A stretch of DNA of 64,000 nucleotides from Golubevia sp. BC0850 (Eukaryota; Basidiomycota; Exobasidiomycetes; Golubeviales; Golubeviaceae). The notes under the pieces were generated by a model. That model searched no databases. It had not been told where the DNA came from and was given only the letters and a program-made list of their open reading frames with translations. Of the stretch, positions 22,901 to 34,358 are shown piece by piece; the stretch's first letter is position 1, and each line of letters opens with the position of its first letter. The stretch lies in assembly GCA_012976225.1 (NCBI GenBank), contig JAAVVG010000007.1, positions 372,001 through 436,000 of the forward strand, in the 5' to 3' direction. Position numbers and translations under genes: made by a program.

Positions 22901-24848
22901 AAGCCCTTCTACCTATACTTCCTCTACTCATCGACGATTGTCTACGACTTAGACTAGATCTGACTCCACTCCTAGACTTCTTACTAGACCACTGAGAAGA
23001 AGCTGCAAAAGGAGGACCTGCAAAACTTGCGCTTCTACTTGACCTGAGTTGCACTGGAGAACTGAGATTTTCCGGTGAAGAAGAAACTGCAGATTCTTCA
23101 TTTTTGATAAAAGATGGAGTCGTTCCTCTTTTCTCTCTATGTCTTGGAGGATGAGGAGAGGAGTTGTCCGAATCCGAGGTGAGGGGTTGTACGGTAGGAC
23201 GAGGAGAAGAGGAAAGTTCTGAAAGTCTTGTTGGAGGAGTAGCGACTTGAGCTCCTCTTCCGTGATCATTGATGCTTCCACTTGCTACTGCACTTGCCAC
23301 TCTTCCACTTGAAAGCTTGCTGGGTCCTAAAGCTGGTCTACTGCTCTGTTGGTGAGGAGTGGCACTTCCTCTGCTATGAGTTGCTGGAAGAGAAGGACCA
23401 GCCGAGGCAGAGACAGAATCACTCGAGTTGGCTTTGCTCATTGCTAGACTGGCTGGAGGTCTTGATAAACCTTGATGAACAGTTTGAGGATGAGCACCAC
23501 CTGATCTAGAAAGGTCTCGAACTGCAGTTCCAGGAGTTTGACTGCCCCTCATGGGAGTCACGGCTCCAGATCCGAAAGGATGATGACGTTCGGAATCGCC
23601 AGGAGTAGCCAAAGATAGAGGAGCTAGAGCGCTTTGCTTAGCCTGTGTAGGATCAAGAAAGAGAAAAGAAGAATGGAATTGAGATCACATCAGTCGCGAC
23701 GGTCTCACTTTAGTTCTCCCATTTCTTCCTCCCACTTTTGCACTCCTCTTCGGGACACTCACAGCCAAATCTCCAATGATACTCAACGGAGTCATCAACC
23801 CAGCTCTTCCACCAGCCTTAGCTCCCGGAGTCTTTGTCCCAGTCAATTGATCTCCATCTTTACCAGAAGAATTGACTTGAGTAAGAGCCATTCCACTCGG
23901 ACCATTAGTATTCCCACTTCCTCTTCTACTTCTAGGTTTAGCAAGACCAACATTAGTTGAAGTTCTACTTCTTGTCATATTAGGTCTCGGATTTGGAGAT
24001 AAAGGTCTCTGAATCAGAGAAGGTTGAGAAGAAGCTGCACCAATTGGACCTAAGAAAGCCGAAGGTTTTGGAGAAGGAGAAGTTGCAAAGACAGTTGGAA
24101 TTGGACTTTGAACATTTGGAGTTGAATTTGAATCAATGATTGTTGCAGATCTTCCATGATCAGAGACTACTCCAGCTGGAATATCTGATTCTATAATTGC
24201 ACTACCACCACTTCCATTTCTACTTGAAGCTGCGAATCCGATGGGTCTTGAACCACTTGGAGAACCTCTTCTTGATCTTGGAGAAGAACCTAGAACTAGA
24301 TTGGAAGGGGAATCTATGAAATCGATTTCACCTTGAAGAGATTGACCTTGACTTGCTTCATTGATTAGACTTGACATATTAATCTTTCTAGCCTCATTTG
24401 AAGAAGAGAAACTTGGAGGTCTTGAGGATCTTCTCTTGCTAGTTGAATTTGATCTTGAGATTGAAGTAGTAGAGGTACATTCATTCTCATTGCCATTGCC
24501 ATTCCCATTCCCATTTGATTGAGTGACTTGCTTCTGAAGTTCCTTTGCCCTTTCATCTTCCAACTTTCTTTCCTTCTCTGTCTCCCTTTCCTTCTGTAAT
24601 ACTTCCCTTTGATGAGATTCCAACCTATCTGGTAATTCGTGTAGAGGTAATGGTGGGTTGATTGGGTGTAGAATTGGAGAAGTAGAAACGCTTGGGTCAT
24701 CTGTTAGAGGAGTGAAGACTTCTCCATCTGATTCCTCTTGGAACTCTATCGTATCTGGTAAGAAGATGTGAGCTATGATAATCCTATGCCCTTGACCTCT
24801 TCTAGCTGTACCACCACCTCCAGGTGAAGTCCAACTAGTAGAAGGCAT
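19917..24848 (-). CDS. Trehalose-6-phosphate synthase/phosphatase-like protein, Tps3/Tsl1-type regulatory subunit
   Basis: Seven exons: 24848-23709, 23642-22432, 22349-21726, 21633-21425, 21341-20796, 20702-20021, 19944-19917; phases close to 1479 residues. Residues 1-~650 are a Ser/Pro-rich disordered extension. Then comes the GT20 synthase domain: KLYIGTPGIETEGWLG, GDIIWVNDYHLLLLPQMLRE, GVRQKLLAF and LREGMNLTTHEYVVCQEEKH. The C-terminal part is a HAD phosphatase-like domain whose first motif reads LLLIDLEDTLL, with Glu where the second catalytic Asp of DxDxT is expected. The GDDRTDE motif is also not recognisable; LCLSQDDGLLAYV sits there. A long N-terminus plus degenerate phosphatase motifs fit the regulatory subunits of the yeast trehalose synthase complex rather than catalytic Tps2 (inference). 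Confidence 0.87.
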
Positions 24849-26138
24849 CAAGAAGATGCTTCAAGGTGGGGGAGGAGGGTAGAGGGTAGATTGGTGGAGG
24901 TGAAAGGAAGGAATTAGATCCGATGAGATGAAGATGAGATGAGTGATGCTGAAACTTGAAGATGGTTGAATGTTATAGATAGATCTCCTTCCGTCTTGAG
25001 GGTTGAAAAATCGAGAGAGAGAGCTCGAGATAAAGTCGTGGAAAGAGGGTGTCCTTGCTGAGAAGTTGGTCGCCGTTATGGAAAGTGGACCCTCTTTTGA
25101 GCGACTTTCTCGCCACATGGCAACCCCCCCCTTATCTCCACCAAAAGACACTGGTAAGGGAGGATACTGTACAGAAGACCAAGGGGAGGGGAAATAGAGA
25201 TAGGAAATGGAGAAGTCCCGTGGCAAGTCGAGAGGCTGCGAGGTCTCTTCGATCTGGTTCGACAGTGAGAAGTTATCCCATCTTTTGAGTTCTCACTTTG
25301 AAATATGGTTCAACCTTACTCTTCGTCTCACTCTCTTTACCTAGGCTTGGAGTTCTCGTTCTGTGACGGGAGGAGCTCAGATCTCCTCGCGACGCGTAGC
25401 CTCCTAGTACAACAAGTGATAACTTGCAAAGAAAGATCAACCTTTCTCTTTGAAAAATCCAAGTTCTGTCCAAGTACACGGTTATCTTCCTGCCAGTCGG
25501 AGGAAAGAGGTCGGAATCTATCAACCATGCGGGAGACACTCGATGTCGACAAAGCAGTCCTCTTTCATTCTCAGCGCTTTCCTTCTTCGTATTCCTTTCT
25601 CCAATAAAATGCAATCTTCTTCATTGATCTGCACATCCCAACTCGATTCCACAGACATTGTTGAAAGCGACTTGGCTTGCAAACTGCGACCCCTGGTTTT
25701 GATTTCATTTCACTCACAAACTTGCCTTCTGCCGAGTCTCTCGATCTTTCACAAGCACAACTCCAATGTAGACCAATGACCTTTTTTTTCAAACATGAAT
25801 CTCATTTCATAATGATTTTGGCTTGGTTGTGTATGCTGCTTAGACTAGCTTTAACATCTTTTTTGCAAGAAATCCTAAGTGATTTCCCATGAAAAGGAAG
25901 AAAGGGATTACAAAAATAGAAATTAAGATCGAATCTCTGATTGATGAATGTTTCCCAAGTTGGTTTTGATTCTCTGAAATAGATCAAGAGAAATGGAAGG
26001 GCAGAGGGGTTTGGAGTGTACAAAAGATGCGTGAAGGGAAGCGAAAGGGAAAGAATGAGCTGGGAGAAACAGTAAAGTGAAAAAGAAAAACAAGAATAAT
26101 GACAAACAAGACAAGAATAGTCCAGGGGATGAACTGGA
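24849..26138. other. Long intergenic region upstream of the trehalose gene and downstream of RPL21
   Basis: 1290 bases with no supported gene. Open frames around 25003-25900 on both strands overlap each other without family features. The left part is the promoter of the trehalose gene (see AGGGG entry). The right part, towards 26138, is probably 3' UTR of RPL21. Confidence 0.45.
25182..25191. promoter_or_regulatory. Tandem AGGGG, candidate stress-response element
   Basis: Two head-to-tail AGGGG pentamers, 334 bases upstream of the trehalose gene ATG. In yeast AGGGG/CCCCT is the STRE bound by Msn2/4 and is typical of trehalose genes. Function here is inference, since basidiomycete stress regulators differ. 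Confidence 0.3.
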
Positions 26139-27499
26139 TTAAATGTAAGTGTCGTAAGCTTGAGGAACTAGGGTCTCTGGAAGGTTCTTATCGGTGGAGA
26201 TGGTACGGGCCTCACGTGGAGCGACGGGTAGACGCTTGAGTAGGACTTTCTCTGAAGAAGGGGAAGGGGAATAAGGCGTCAGAGTGGAGAGGTTCGAGGT
26301 GGTAGGAAGGGCTTGAAGGCACGAGTCGAGTTATATTCTAGATGCCGGACAATTCGCTGTTCGAGCGATTGTCTGAGGAACCAGATGAAAGCTTTATGGA
26401 TCTGAGAAGTGCAGTTGAATGAGATGAATGAACCTTTGGCTGAAAAAGTTGCAGAGAGGTGTGAGTAGAGGAGGGTACAACCTCTCTCTGTTTCCTGACT
26501 CCTTCCCTCCTCCACAGGTGTAGCTGGAGCCTAGATTCCCCATCTATTCAGCCTGAAAGCCTTGAATTGTTGAACTCCTGAGGAGCTTGACTTTGAGCTT
26601 CCACCTTCCTCTGCCATCTCTCGAAGGCATATACTTCTCCCCTCGCTTCAAATCTGCTTGCAATCCCAAGAGTGGACTCCGACAATTTATCTCTCCGATA
26701 AAACTGGAACTATCTTAGCTCGCCTCATCAACGTCCTGTCTCATCTCCTGCTCCATCCTGTCTACTCTCCTCGACTTCTCGCTCACTCCTCTCCACCCCG
26801 ATCTCTCTCAATCGTTCAATTCAAACTCACCTCCCTTCTCCTTAGCATCCCTCTTCTTCTGAGCATTCTCCTTGACACGGTTCAAGAAGTCATCACGACA
26901 CTTCGAGTGCTTAACGTGTTCAATACGTAGATTGACTCTCTTCTCCATGTATCTGTTTCCAACAACCTTGTAGACAATGACTCCAACGGCACGAGGAGCG
27001 ACGTTGTAGACAACTCCAGTCTTTCCGTGGTATCCCTTCCATGGCATACCTTTGTGGACGGCGGCCTGTTGAAGAGGTGTGACGGGAGGGAGGGTGGGTG
27101 AGTTTGAGAGCTTGGGTTTGGAGGAGTTCAAGACTTCCTGTAAAATTGATGATGTTTTCCAGTTACATCATGAATGACTCCGAAGGGAATCATAGAGCAC
27201 AGTTGCCTGAACATTCATGAGGGCCCTCTACTTGAAATCTCGGTAATCCTTCAATCCAGCCATTCCATCCATCGTGCAGTCCCTCTCCTGCCCTCCCTTC
27301 ATCATTCCAGTTTCCTATCTTTCGATCCTTGATGAAATCCGATGGCTCTTGAGCAGACACTTACGTTAGCCTTGATGTCTACGATGTCACCAACGTGGAA
27401 TGGACGAAGGTAGGTGGACAAGTGAGGCATACCATGGTGACGGTGTTGCTGGGAGAACAGATGTCTCGTACGAGCTCTAAGACCGAATGAGTTAGGCAT
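26139..27499 (-). CDS. RPL21: 60S ribosomal protein L21 (eL21)
   Basis: Three exons: 27499-27365, 27065-26831, 26251-26139; 160 residues, the family length. It reads [20 protein letters not shown], then [74 protein letters not shown] and the end [10 protein letters not shown]. It is a structural protein of the large ribosomal subunit. The two introns are long for this window (299 and 579 nt), which is common in ribosomal protein genes; I looked in them for C/D snoRNA boxes without a convincing hit. Divergently placed with RPS9, 769 bases apart. Confidence 0.96.
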
Positions 27500-28268
27500 C
27501 TTGAAGTTCTTGAAGTGATGAGTAAAGTTAAGGTGGAAGTTGAAGGTTTGAGGGAAGGGAAGTAGGAAGTAGGAAGAAATTTAAAGTTAGTCACAAGTCG
27601 TCTCTTTCTCTTCCAAATTTGATCCCAAAAACGAGACAGGAATTCTCCAATTCATTTCCCACATTGAATCCAGCAGCTTTGTTATGCGATGGCTCTTCCA
27701 ACGACGTTCTCTTTCTGTTGCCTAATTTCTTCTTTCCCGCCCGACCAATCTTCCAGCATTCTCCCTACTTGAATGATTACGACGATGCCTCTTCCGTCAT
27801 CTCAGTGATTCAATTCTTTTTTCTCTTACTTTTGCTTTGCAAGAAATACGTACGACTTGTGTGTGGGAGAAAAGTTTCTAGCGGTGAATTCCAACCTTTG
27901 GGAAGAGGATTCTTAGTGAGCGGCACGTGGCAAGTCTTTGAGGTGAAGATTGTGGAATTGAATTCTTCTTTTTTGACCGTCCAACTCAAGGTTCGTATCT
28001 AGCACAAAAAGTAAGATTCGAAAATTCAAGATGAAATTCAAGATGAGATGATGATGGTGAAACAGAGAAGATCGCACACAAATTCAGGCGAAGGGGGATG
28101 CGAGGGCAGGAGAAAGAAAATTCTCAATTCGACAATTTCCAACCATCAACCTCAAATTCTGATCAACTAGTCAAGTGAAATTCCCATCATCATCTTAACC
28201 ATCTTATTTGAAACCGGAATTTCTGAGAGTCAAGCGCTGACCATTTCTACTTTTCTTTCATCCTACAG
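27500..28268. promoter_or_regulatory. Divergent promoter of RPL21 and RPS9
   Basis: 769 bases between two divergently transcribed ribosomal protein genes. The acceptor-like sequence TTCATCCTACAG directly before the RPS9 ATG (28269) suggests that RPS9 has an intron ending at its start codon, with a non-coding first exon in this interval. No other gene is supported. Confidence 0.5.
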
Positions 28269-29288
28269 ATGCCTCTAGCCCCAAGAAAGCAAACCAAGAC
28301 CTACAAGGTTCCACGTAGACCATTCGAGTCAGCTCGTCTTGATTATGAGTTGAAATTGGCCGGAGAATATGGTCTACGTAACAAGCGTGAGATCTGGAGG
28401 ATCGCCCTTGTTCTTTCCAAGATCCGTCGTGCTGCTCGTGAGCTCCTCAAGTTGGACGAGAAGGACCCAAAGCGTCTCTTCGAGGGAAACGCCATCATCA
28501 GAAGATTGGTGAGAATTGGAGTATTGGATGAAACCAGGATGAGGTGAGTTGGCTTATGAGAGTGGTGTTGGAGGAGAGAGAGGGCAGAAAGGTACGCAGC
28601 AGAGTGGTCAGGCTCAGAGAAGGAGTTGCAGGAGATTGCAAGTTGGATGTATGCGTATGAAAGTGGTCAAATGAGTGCGCAATCAAGAAACTAGATTCAT
28701 AGACAATCGGAGAATCTTAGAAGACATCAAGCTGGGGATGGGAATGGATCTCGACCATCCCTACCCCCACCCACCACCACCTCGATCTTGGGCTCACGTC
28801 CACTCGATCCCTCTCTCTCATCAGACTCGATTACGTACTAGCCCTCAAGATCGAAGATTTCCTAGAGCGTCGTCTACAGACCCAGGTCTTCAAGTCTGGT
28901 CTAGCCAAGTCCATCCACCACGCCCGTGTCCTTATCCGTCAACGTCACATTCGGTACGTTTCCTGGCTCTCAAGTCATTCAGAATCAATCTTTTGATTTC
29001 TGCAATTCCGTGTTCCCAAATCCTCAAGATCAAGATCCAGTATATCTGGCAATGACGGTCACTGACCTGTCCGTAACCTAACCCATCCTCCCTCTCCCTA
29101 ACAGTGTTGGAAAGCAAATCGTCAACGTTCCATCTTTCGTTGTTCGTCTTGATTCTCAAAAGCACATTGACTTTGCTCTAACTTCTCCATACGGTGGTGC
29201 CCGCGCTGGACGTGTTAAGCGTAAGCGTGCTAAGGCTGCTGAAGCTAAGGAAGGTGGTGATGGAGGAGACGATGAGGAAGAAGAGTAA
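28269..29288 (+). CDS. RPS9: 40S ribosomal protein S9 (uS4)
   Basis: Exons 28269-28543, 28825-28953 and 29105-29288 give 195 residues. It reads [20 protein letters not shown], then [37 protein letters not shown], then [33 protein letters not shown] and [19 protein letters not shown]-like ending ([19 protein letters not shown]), with an acidic tail GDDEEEE. It is a primary rRNA-binding protein of the small subunit. The sequence CATCCTACAG just before the ATG looks like a splice acceptor, so a 5' UTR intron is likely. Codon use is strongly biased (CGT, GCT, AAG), as in highly expressed genes. Confidence 0.96.
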
Positions 29289-30027
29289 ATCAAAGAAAGG
29301 ATTCTACCAAGTCATTATGAATCAAAACTTAATTCAAAGCAACCTCAAAATTATCATTAACCTCATTATGACTTGTGTTCTTCTAGATTCCCAAACTTCT
29401 CTCTTTTCCGTTTCATTTTTCTTTCTTCTCTTTTCTTCTATTTACCTTTGCTTTGGAATAGAACATTGGGAGAAATGTGTTTATTAGAATCTTTCATCGG
29501 TCGAGCGTCTGAATTGGAGGTTAAGTTTGTGAAGAATTTGTTCGAGGAGTCGATTTTACCTTATCTTTGGAACTCCAAGAGCTGGCAATCTTCCCCTCAA
29601 AACGCCTTTCATAAATCTTCCTTTCCTTTAACTTCAACCAGAGACTTCGAACTTCATATTCTCAGCATTTCTTTCCTTTCCCCCTCATTCTCTCTTTGCA
29701 TCAATGTACTCTACCCGCCCACCCTTTCAAAGCGTTGCTCAGCTCATGGGGCTTCGTCTTTGCTTTTCTCTAGTTTTTCCATTTCACTTTTGTCTCGCCT
29801 TAGGCATGCTTCAATACACAAACCACACAACAAACTCAAAATTCTAGGCAATCTCATGATTCTGACTACTTTCCAAAACCATCTTGACTGTCGTGTAAGG
29901 ACGCTGTTCTGTTCTGAGCCAAGCTCAAAGGAGTGGAGATAGCATGATTGAATGATAAGTACAAGTACAAAGTGAATGAAAGAAGCAGACTTGAATCCTG
30001 AATCTCGTAAGAATTGGGAGTAGATGT
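29289..30027. other. Intergenic between convergent RPS9 and TXNDC9 genes
   Basis: 739 bases. A 189-codon open frame on the plus strand (29373-29942) is Ser/Phe/Leu-rich with no motif and lies where both 3' UTRs should be; I do not call it a gene. Confidence 0.45.
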
Positions 30028-31250
30028 TCAATCGTCCCAATCGTCGTCTCTTTGGTTCTGGGTTTGCCCGAATCCCATGATTGAGCGACCCTCTCCAGGT
30101 TTTCTTGGAGTGATCACACCTGTTTGAAAGAGAGCCAGAGTTCGAGGGGGAAGGGAGGTTCGAACGATGCGTCAGAAGTTGGTGATAGTTTGAGAGAACC
30201 GGGTCAAGAAATAGTTTCCGAGAAAGCAGGACTTACCAGCAGTTCCCAATCTCCATTCCAGAGTGGCAGTAGCGAAAGAATCGGAATTTCCAATCTCCTC
30301 AAATCCGATCAGCTTGTCTTTAGCTGTACCGTCCACAAAAGCGATTACACAGGGTAAGACCTTGATATCCAACTTTGTAACTAAGAATGGAACATTCTCG
30401 ACTGATGCTTTCAGGAATCGTGTCTTGGTGTGCTGAGCTGCGAGTTTCTGGGAGAGAATGGAGGGCAGAGATAGCAGAGGGTACGTTAGACTCGCTGCCC
30501 TTCTTTTGTTTCCCTTCTACCGGCATTTACTGGATAAGTCTTAAACTCACTTCTAGATGCTGGTCCATAATCTTACACCTTTTGAAGTCTCGATGGAAGA
30601 AATGAACTACAGACCACTTCTCGTGAGCTGTGATCTGAATTAATTCCTTCTCTTGATTGATCTCTGTGAGTTGACCGTACAGCTTATCCTTCTCGTTTCG
30701 GCTATCAGCGAGTCTGAATGGAAGAGTAAAGGAGAATGATTAAATTTTCAGCCTCTCTGGCAATCAAGTAACAGCTCAAATGAGAAAAGGAGAGAATGGG
30801 AGCTAGCTGCTAATCACATTCCTTCTCAGCAGAAAGCTGGACCTAATCCAGCCAATTGGAGATACTATCAAAGGTGATGAATCTGATCTTTCTTCAATCT
30901 GTGCCAGCTCCTCCTGTTCATTCCCTTGATCCTTGACTTCATCTTGATCCAACTCACTCTTGTCTCAACTGTTCCATTCTCATCTCCCTAAAGTTCCCCA
31001 TATCGAATCCATGGTCTCCGTCCAATTCAGTTTCCAGCTGTTCGAAAAGTTCTGAATCACTTGCCTCTTCATCATCCTCGTCTAGCTTCTGATCTCTTTC
31101 TCTCTGTAGTTCTTCCTCTAGTCTTTCATGATCTGGTAAAGAGTTGAGATCCCTCTGCCTCGACTCGTTCAGAGATTCGATGATCCCTCTGTGAGCTGAT
31201 TCGTCCACTTGTGACTGTTCTCTTGCTGGGTGAAATGCTAGACCTGACAT
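30028..31250 (-). CDS. PLP1: Phosducin-like thioredoxin-fold protein, TXNDC9/Plp1
   Basis: Four exons: 31250-30958, 30713-30551, 30447-30237, 30119-30028; 252 residues. The N-terminal ~100 residues are acidic and helical, with an LFEQLETELDGD block and MRMEQLRQE. The thioredoxin fold follows: WSVVHFFHRDFKRCKIMD, ENVPFLVTKLDIKVLPCVIA, KDKLIGFEEIGNSDSF and TATLEWRLGTAGVI. There is no CxxC, as expected: the family is not redox-active but modulates CCT chaperonin folding of tubulin and actin. The C-terminus is acidic (DDDWDD). All phases close and the length matches fungal relatives. Confidence 0.92.
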
Positions 31251-31861
31251 CGCTTTTGAGGTTGAAACGTTGAGATGAGATCTGTGAGACCTTCTGAAGT
31301 ACTAGCAGTTTAGGTGGTGCTATCTCTTCGAACAGAGCGAGCTGAACGATTCGCCTCCTCCTTTCCAAGTCAATATATATACTCCTGTGGGTTTGCTGGA
31401 AATTTCGAAAAGAAAGAGAAAGAAAGTTCTCGAACCGCAAAAGTGGAGGAAGTCAGCGGACCCTGGGAAATCGACAGGTCAGACAGGCGCCTCAGTGGAA
31501 GGTCAGTCAACACTTCAAAAACTTCAACTTCAACTTCATTTTCAATTTCTTCTTCTTTCTTTCTTCCATCTCTCTTCACGTCTTTTCTTCACTTCTTCTC
31601 TTTTCCCTTTCTTCTCTCTTTTCCCTTTCTTCTCTCTTTCACTTCTACTCGCGTTTGTCTTCCAACTGGTTTGGATTCCCCTCGACATCGCAACCCCGTT
31701 CTTTCTATCTTTCTTTTCGACTTTTTCGCGTCTTATTCTAATCAAGTTCAAGTCAGCAGAGTCATTCTGACTCTGGTAGTCTAAAGCCTTACTCAATCAT
31801 CAATCTACAAGCGCAAGCTCGCGATCAATTCAACCTCAACTTCCTACCTTTCACTCCCACC
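31251..31861. promoter_or_regulatory. Divergent promoter with TATATATA and a pyrimidine tract
   Basis: 611 bases between the TXNDC9-type gene and the membrane-protein gene. A TATATATA lies at 31374-31381, about 125 bases from the minus-strand ATG. From about 31510 to 31650 the plus strand is almost pure C/T, with an ~18-base unit repeated near 31597-31640, probably within the long 5' UTR of the plus-strand gene. Confidence 0.4.
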
Positions 31862-33961
31862 ATGGTCAAGCCTTCAACTTCCCATGGACCTTCAACTCCT
31901 GCTCAAGCTCTAGGTCTGGGAATCTTAGCCCTTCTTCTTCTCTCTCAATCTGGATCTGCAGCACCCTTCTCCCATCACAAAGCACACTCCCTGGAAACGC
32001 AATCAACTGCTGACTTCCCTAGAGTCAAGAACATCGTCAACTCCAAACCTTCTCAACGTTCTCCAGACTATCTAAAGGATCAACTTCAGGTTCTCTACGA
32101 TCATCTAGACCAACAGCAGATTTCGGATTCTCTTCCATCGAGCAGTGGTCATCATTCTTCTTCTACTGCCTCTGGCCTGGAATTCCAATCTAATGTTCAT
32201 CCTCTAGGTCGTAGAAAGCAAAGTGGAAAGACTTTAAACACCAAAAGAGAAAGGGAAAGACTAGGTCATGCTGCTTCGAAAATGAAGACAGGGGGCGGAG
32301 AAATCCTTCAATCTGAACTTCAACGACGTCAAATAGAATATCAAATTGGTCAATATGCTTCTCTAGGTCAAACTCAAGCTCAAGCAGCTTCGGTCCAATC
32401 AGATGAGGAAGAGTCTACTCCAGCTATCAGCGAAGGAAGGATCGGAGCAGCAGTCTCAGTCGACACAGACGGAGTCGCAGGTCCAGCTTCAACTTCAGCT
32501 GCTCAAGTACCCAAAGCTACCCAAAGCTCAGCAGCTCCAGTACCAACTACTTCGGCTCCAGGTACTCAATCTCAATCAACTGCATCAAAGAGTCAGGCAT
32601 CGTCTTTATCTGCCTCGACTTCTCCTTCAGCCACCAAAGCCAAGCAAACCAAAGATCACGACAAGGAGAATTCCAGTATTTTGGACCAGTCAAACAAGCT
32701 CTTTCCTCTAATCGTAGCTGGAATAGTTGCAGCTGGTCTTTTTGGGTGTCTTGTTCTTATCTCCATCGCAAGGGCTTGCTCTCACTGGAGGATGAGATCT
32801 ACAGGAGAACTAGGGGGCAAACTGGATGAGAATGGAAACCTTACCGGAGCGGGAGCTATCAAAGCTGGAAGAAGATCCTTAAGAAGAGTAATCACTGGAA
32901 GGAATCTAGGATCTTTCCAAAGACGTACCAGAGAAGGAAGTGTCTTAATCGAAGTCGGAGATGAAGTCTTTGCAGTCCCACCTCACATTGCAGAAGAATA
33001 TCATCGAAGACAGAAAGAAGCTCTCAACTCTGGAAGTGCAAGTGCTCTAGGAAAAGCTGCTGACACTAGAGGTTTAGATCTACAAAGTTGGAGGTTAGCT
33101 TCTGCAGTAGTAGCAGCTGATCAGCCCAAGAGGTCTTTAAGTACAAGGTTGATGGATTCTCTTAGAGCTTTAAGAGGTGTTAACGAAGACGATGAAGATG
33201 AGAAGACATGTTACTCTTTCGATTCTGAAAAGCAAGTGAAAGGTCAAATGAGACAATCAAATCCAAACGCTTTTCTGCCAGTCATTACAAAGGGTAACGG
33301 TTCTTGGGACATCTCGACCAGTGACGAATCCTCTGAAGAAGATCATCAATTCAAACCAAATTATCGTCGTCAATTCATTGCAGGACCAAGAGAAACTCCT
33401 CAACTAGGTAGAGCTGATCTTCCAATTACACCGAAACCTCAAACTCCAATGATGCTTTCTCACGAAAGAGTACAACTTTCAGATGGTCCGGTAGCAACTT
33501 CAAACTCTTCAAATCTTCCAGGTGGTTTCCCAGGTCGAGGTAGAACTTTGCAGGACATCAGAAGAGATGAAATTAGGAAAGTGGTTAGCAGACCTAGTTC
33601 TCGCGGAAAAGGAAACGCAAATGGTGGAAGTTATCGTCATAAGAGATCTGACAGACCTTCATCTAATAGCATCAACAGAGCTCGTTCAATGGCTGTTCCA
33701 AGAGCTGGATCTCCCGAAAAGAGAGGAATGACATCAACTGGTAATTCTTCTCCAGCAATCTATGCAGCTAGAAGTCAGCGTCCGCCTTCTCCTCAAGCAG
33801 CACTCCAGCCTGAGAGACCAACTGCCGTAGTAGCAAGAGGTACTGAGCCTGGCAAAAGAGTCAGAGTTCCAACTTTCAGACATACTCTCCCAATGCCACC
33901 TCATCTCAGTCCAATTGCAAGCTCCCCAAGACCAGGAAGATGGATGAAGGATCAAGTTTAG
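31862..33961 (+). CDS. Single-pass type I membrane protein with long disordered tails
   Basis: One intron-less frame of 699 residues, unusual here where nearly every gene is split. Residues ~14-34 form a signal peptide (ALGLGILALLLLSQSGSAAP). The presumed luminal or extracellular part (to ~279) is Ser/Thr/Gln-rich, suited to O-glycosylation. A single transmembrane segment follows (LIVAGIVAAGLFGCLVLIS, about 281-300), then a basic stop-transfer region and ~390 cytosolic residues rich in Ser, Arg and Pro. Topology resembles fungal wall-stress sensors, but no WSC or Wsc-like Cys domain is visible, so function is unknown. The start follows a CACCATGG context. Confidence 0.82.
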   Translation: MVKPSTSHGPSTPAQALGLGILALLLLSQSGSAAPFSHHKAHSLETQSTADFPRVKNIVNSKPSQRSPDYLKDQLQVLYDHLDQQQISDSLPSSSGHHSSSTASGLEFQSNVHPLGRRKQSGKTLNTKRERERLGHAASKMKTGGGEILQSELQRRQIEYQIGQYASLGQTQAQAASVQSDEEESTPAISEGRIGAAVSVDTDGVAGPASTSAAQVPKATQSSAAPVPTTSAPGTQSQSTASKSQASSLSASTSPSATKAKQTKDHDKENSSILDQSNKLFPLIVAGIVAAGLFGCLVLISIARACSHWRMRSTGELGGKLDENGNLTGAGAIKAGRRSLRRVITGRNLGSFQRRTREGSVLIEVGDEVFAVPPHIAEEYHRRQKEALNSGSASALGKAADTRGLDLQSWRLASAVVAADQPKRSLSTRLMDSLRALRGVNEDDEDEKTCYSFDSEKQVKGQMRQSNPNAFLPVITKGNGSWDISTSDESSEEDHQFKPNYRRQFIAGPRETPQLGRADLPITPKPQTPMMLSHERVQLSDGPVATSNSSNLPGGFPGRGRTLQDIRRDEIRKVVSRPSSRGKGNANGGSYRHKRSDRPSSNSINRARSMAVPRAGSPEKRGMTSTGNSSPAIYAARSQRPPSPQAALQPERPTAVVARGTEPGKRVRVPTFRHTLPMPPHLSPIASSPRPGRWMKDQV

Positions 33962-34358
33962 AGAGTGTAAAGTGGTGTGCGTGTCGATTGTTTGATTTTG
34001 ATCCCAAAGATGTAGATTTTTCTTCCCTTTCCTTCTTTCCCCTTTTTATTTTGTTCCTTCACATCTCGTTTTTTTTTCTGGTTGGATCATGATCATCACT
34101 TTTTTGTACCTAAAGTTCTCGAGCACGCTGGCCGCTTCTTGAGGGCCTCGCTACAGATCCAAATCAAATTTATTTTTCCCTGTTTGAGAGCAGTATCTCT
34201 GGAATTGACGAATAGGGAGAAAAAAAGCTTTGTTCATAAATCAAAAGAGGAGAATGGTAAAGATAAGCGGATGAAACTTCGAGCAAGAGACTTTCGTGAC
34301 TAGCGATACAAGCAGATTGAGAAATTTGTTAGATAAAAGGATAGACGAAGCAGAAAGA
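33962..34358. other. Intergenic between convergent genes
   Basis: 397 bases; 3' ends of the membrane-protein and permease genes. T-rich runs near 34018-34080. Nothing else seen. Confidence 0.5.

Noticed and set aside
26252-27364. Possible C/D box snoRNAs in the RPL21 introns
   Set aside because: TGATGA-like and CTGA boxes occur, but spacing and terminal stems do not fit.
29373-29942. 189-codon open frame on the plus strand after RPS9
   Set aside because: Ser/Leu/Phe-rich without motif, covers the 3' UTR interval of two convergent genes.
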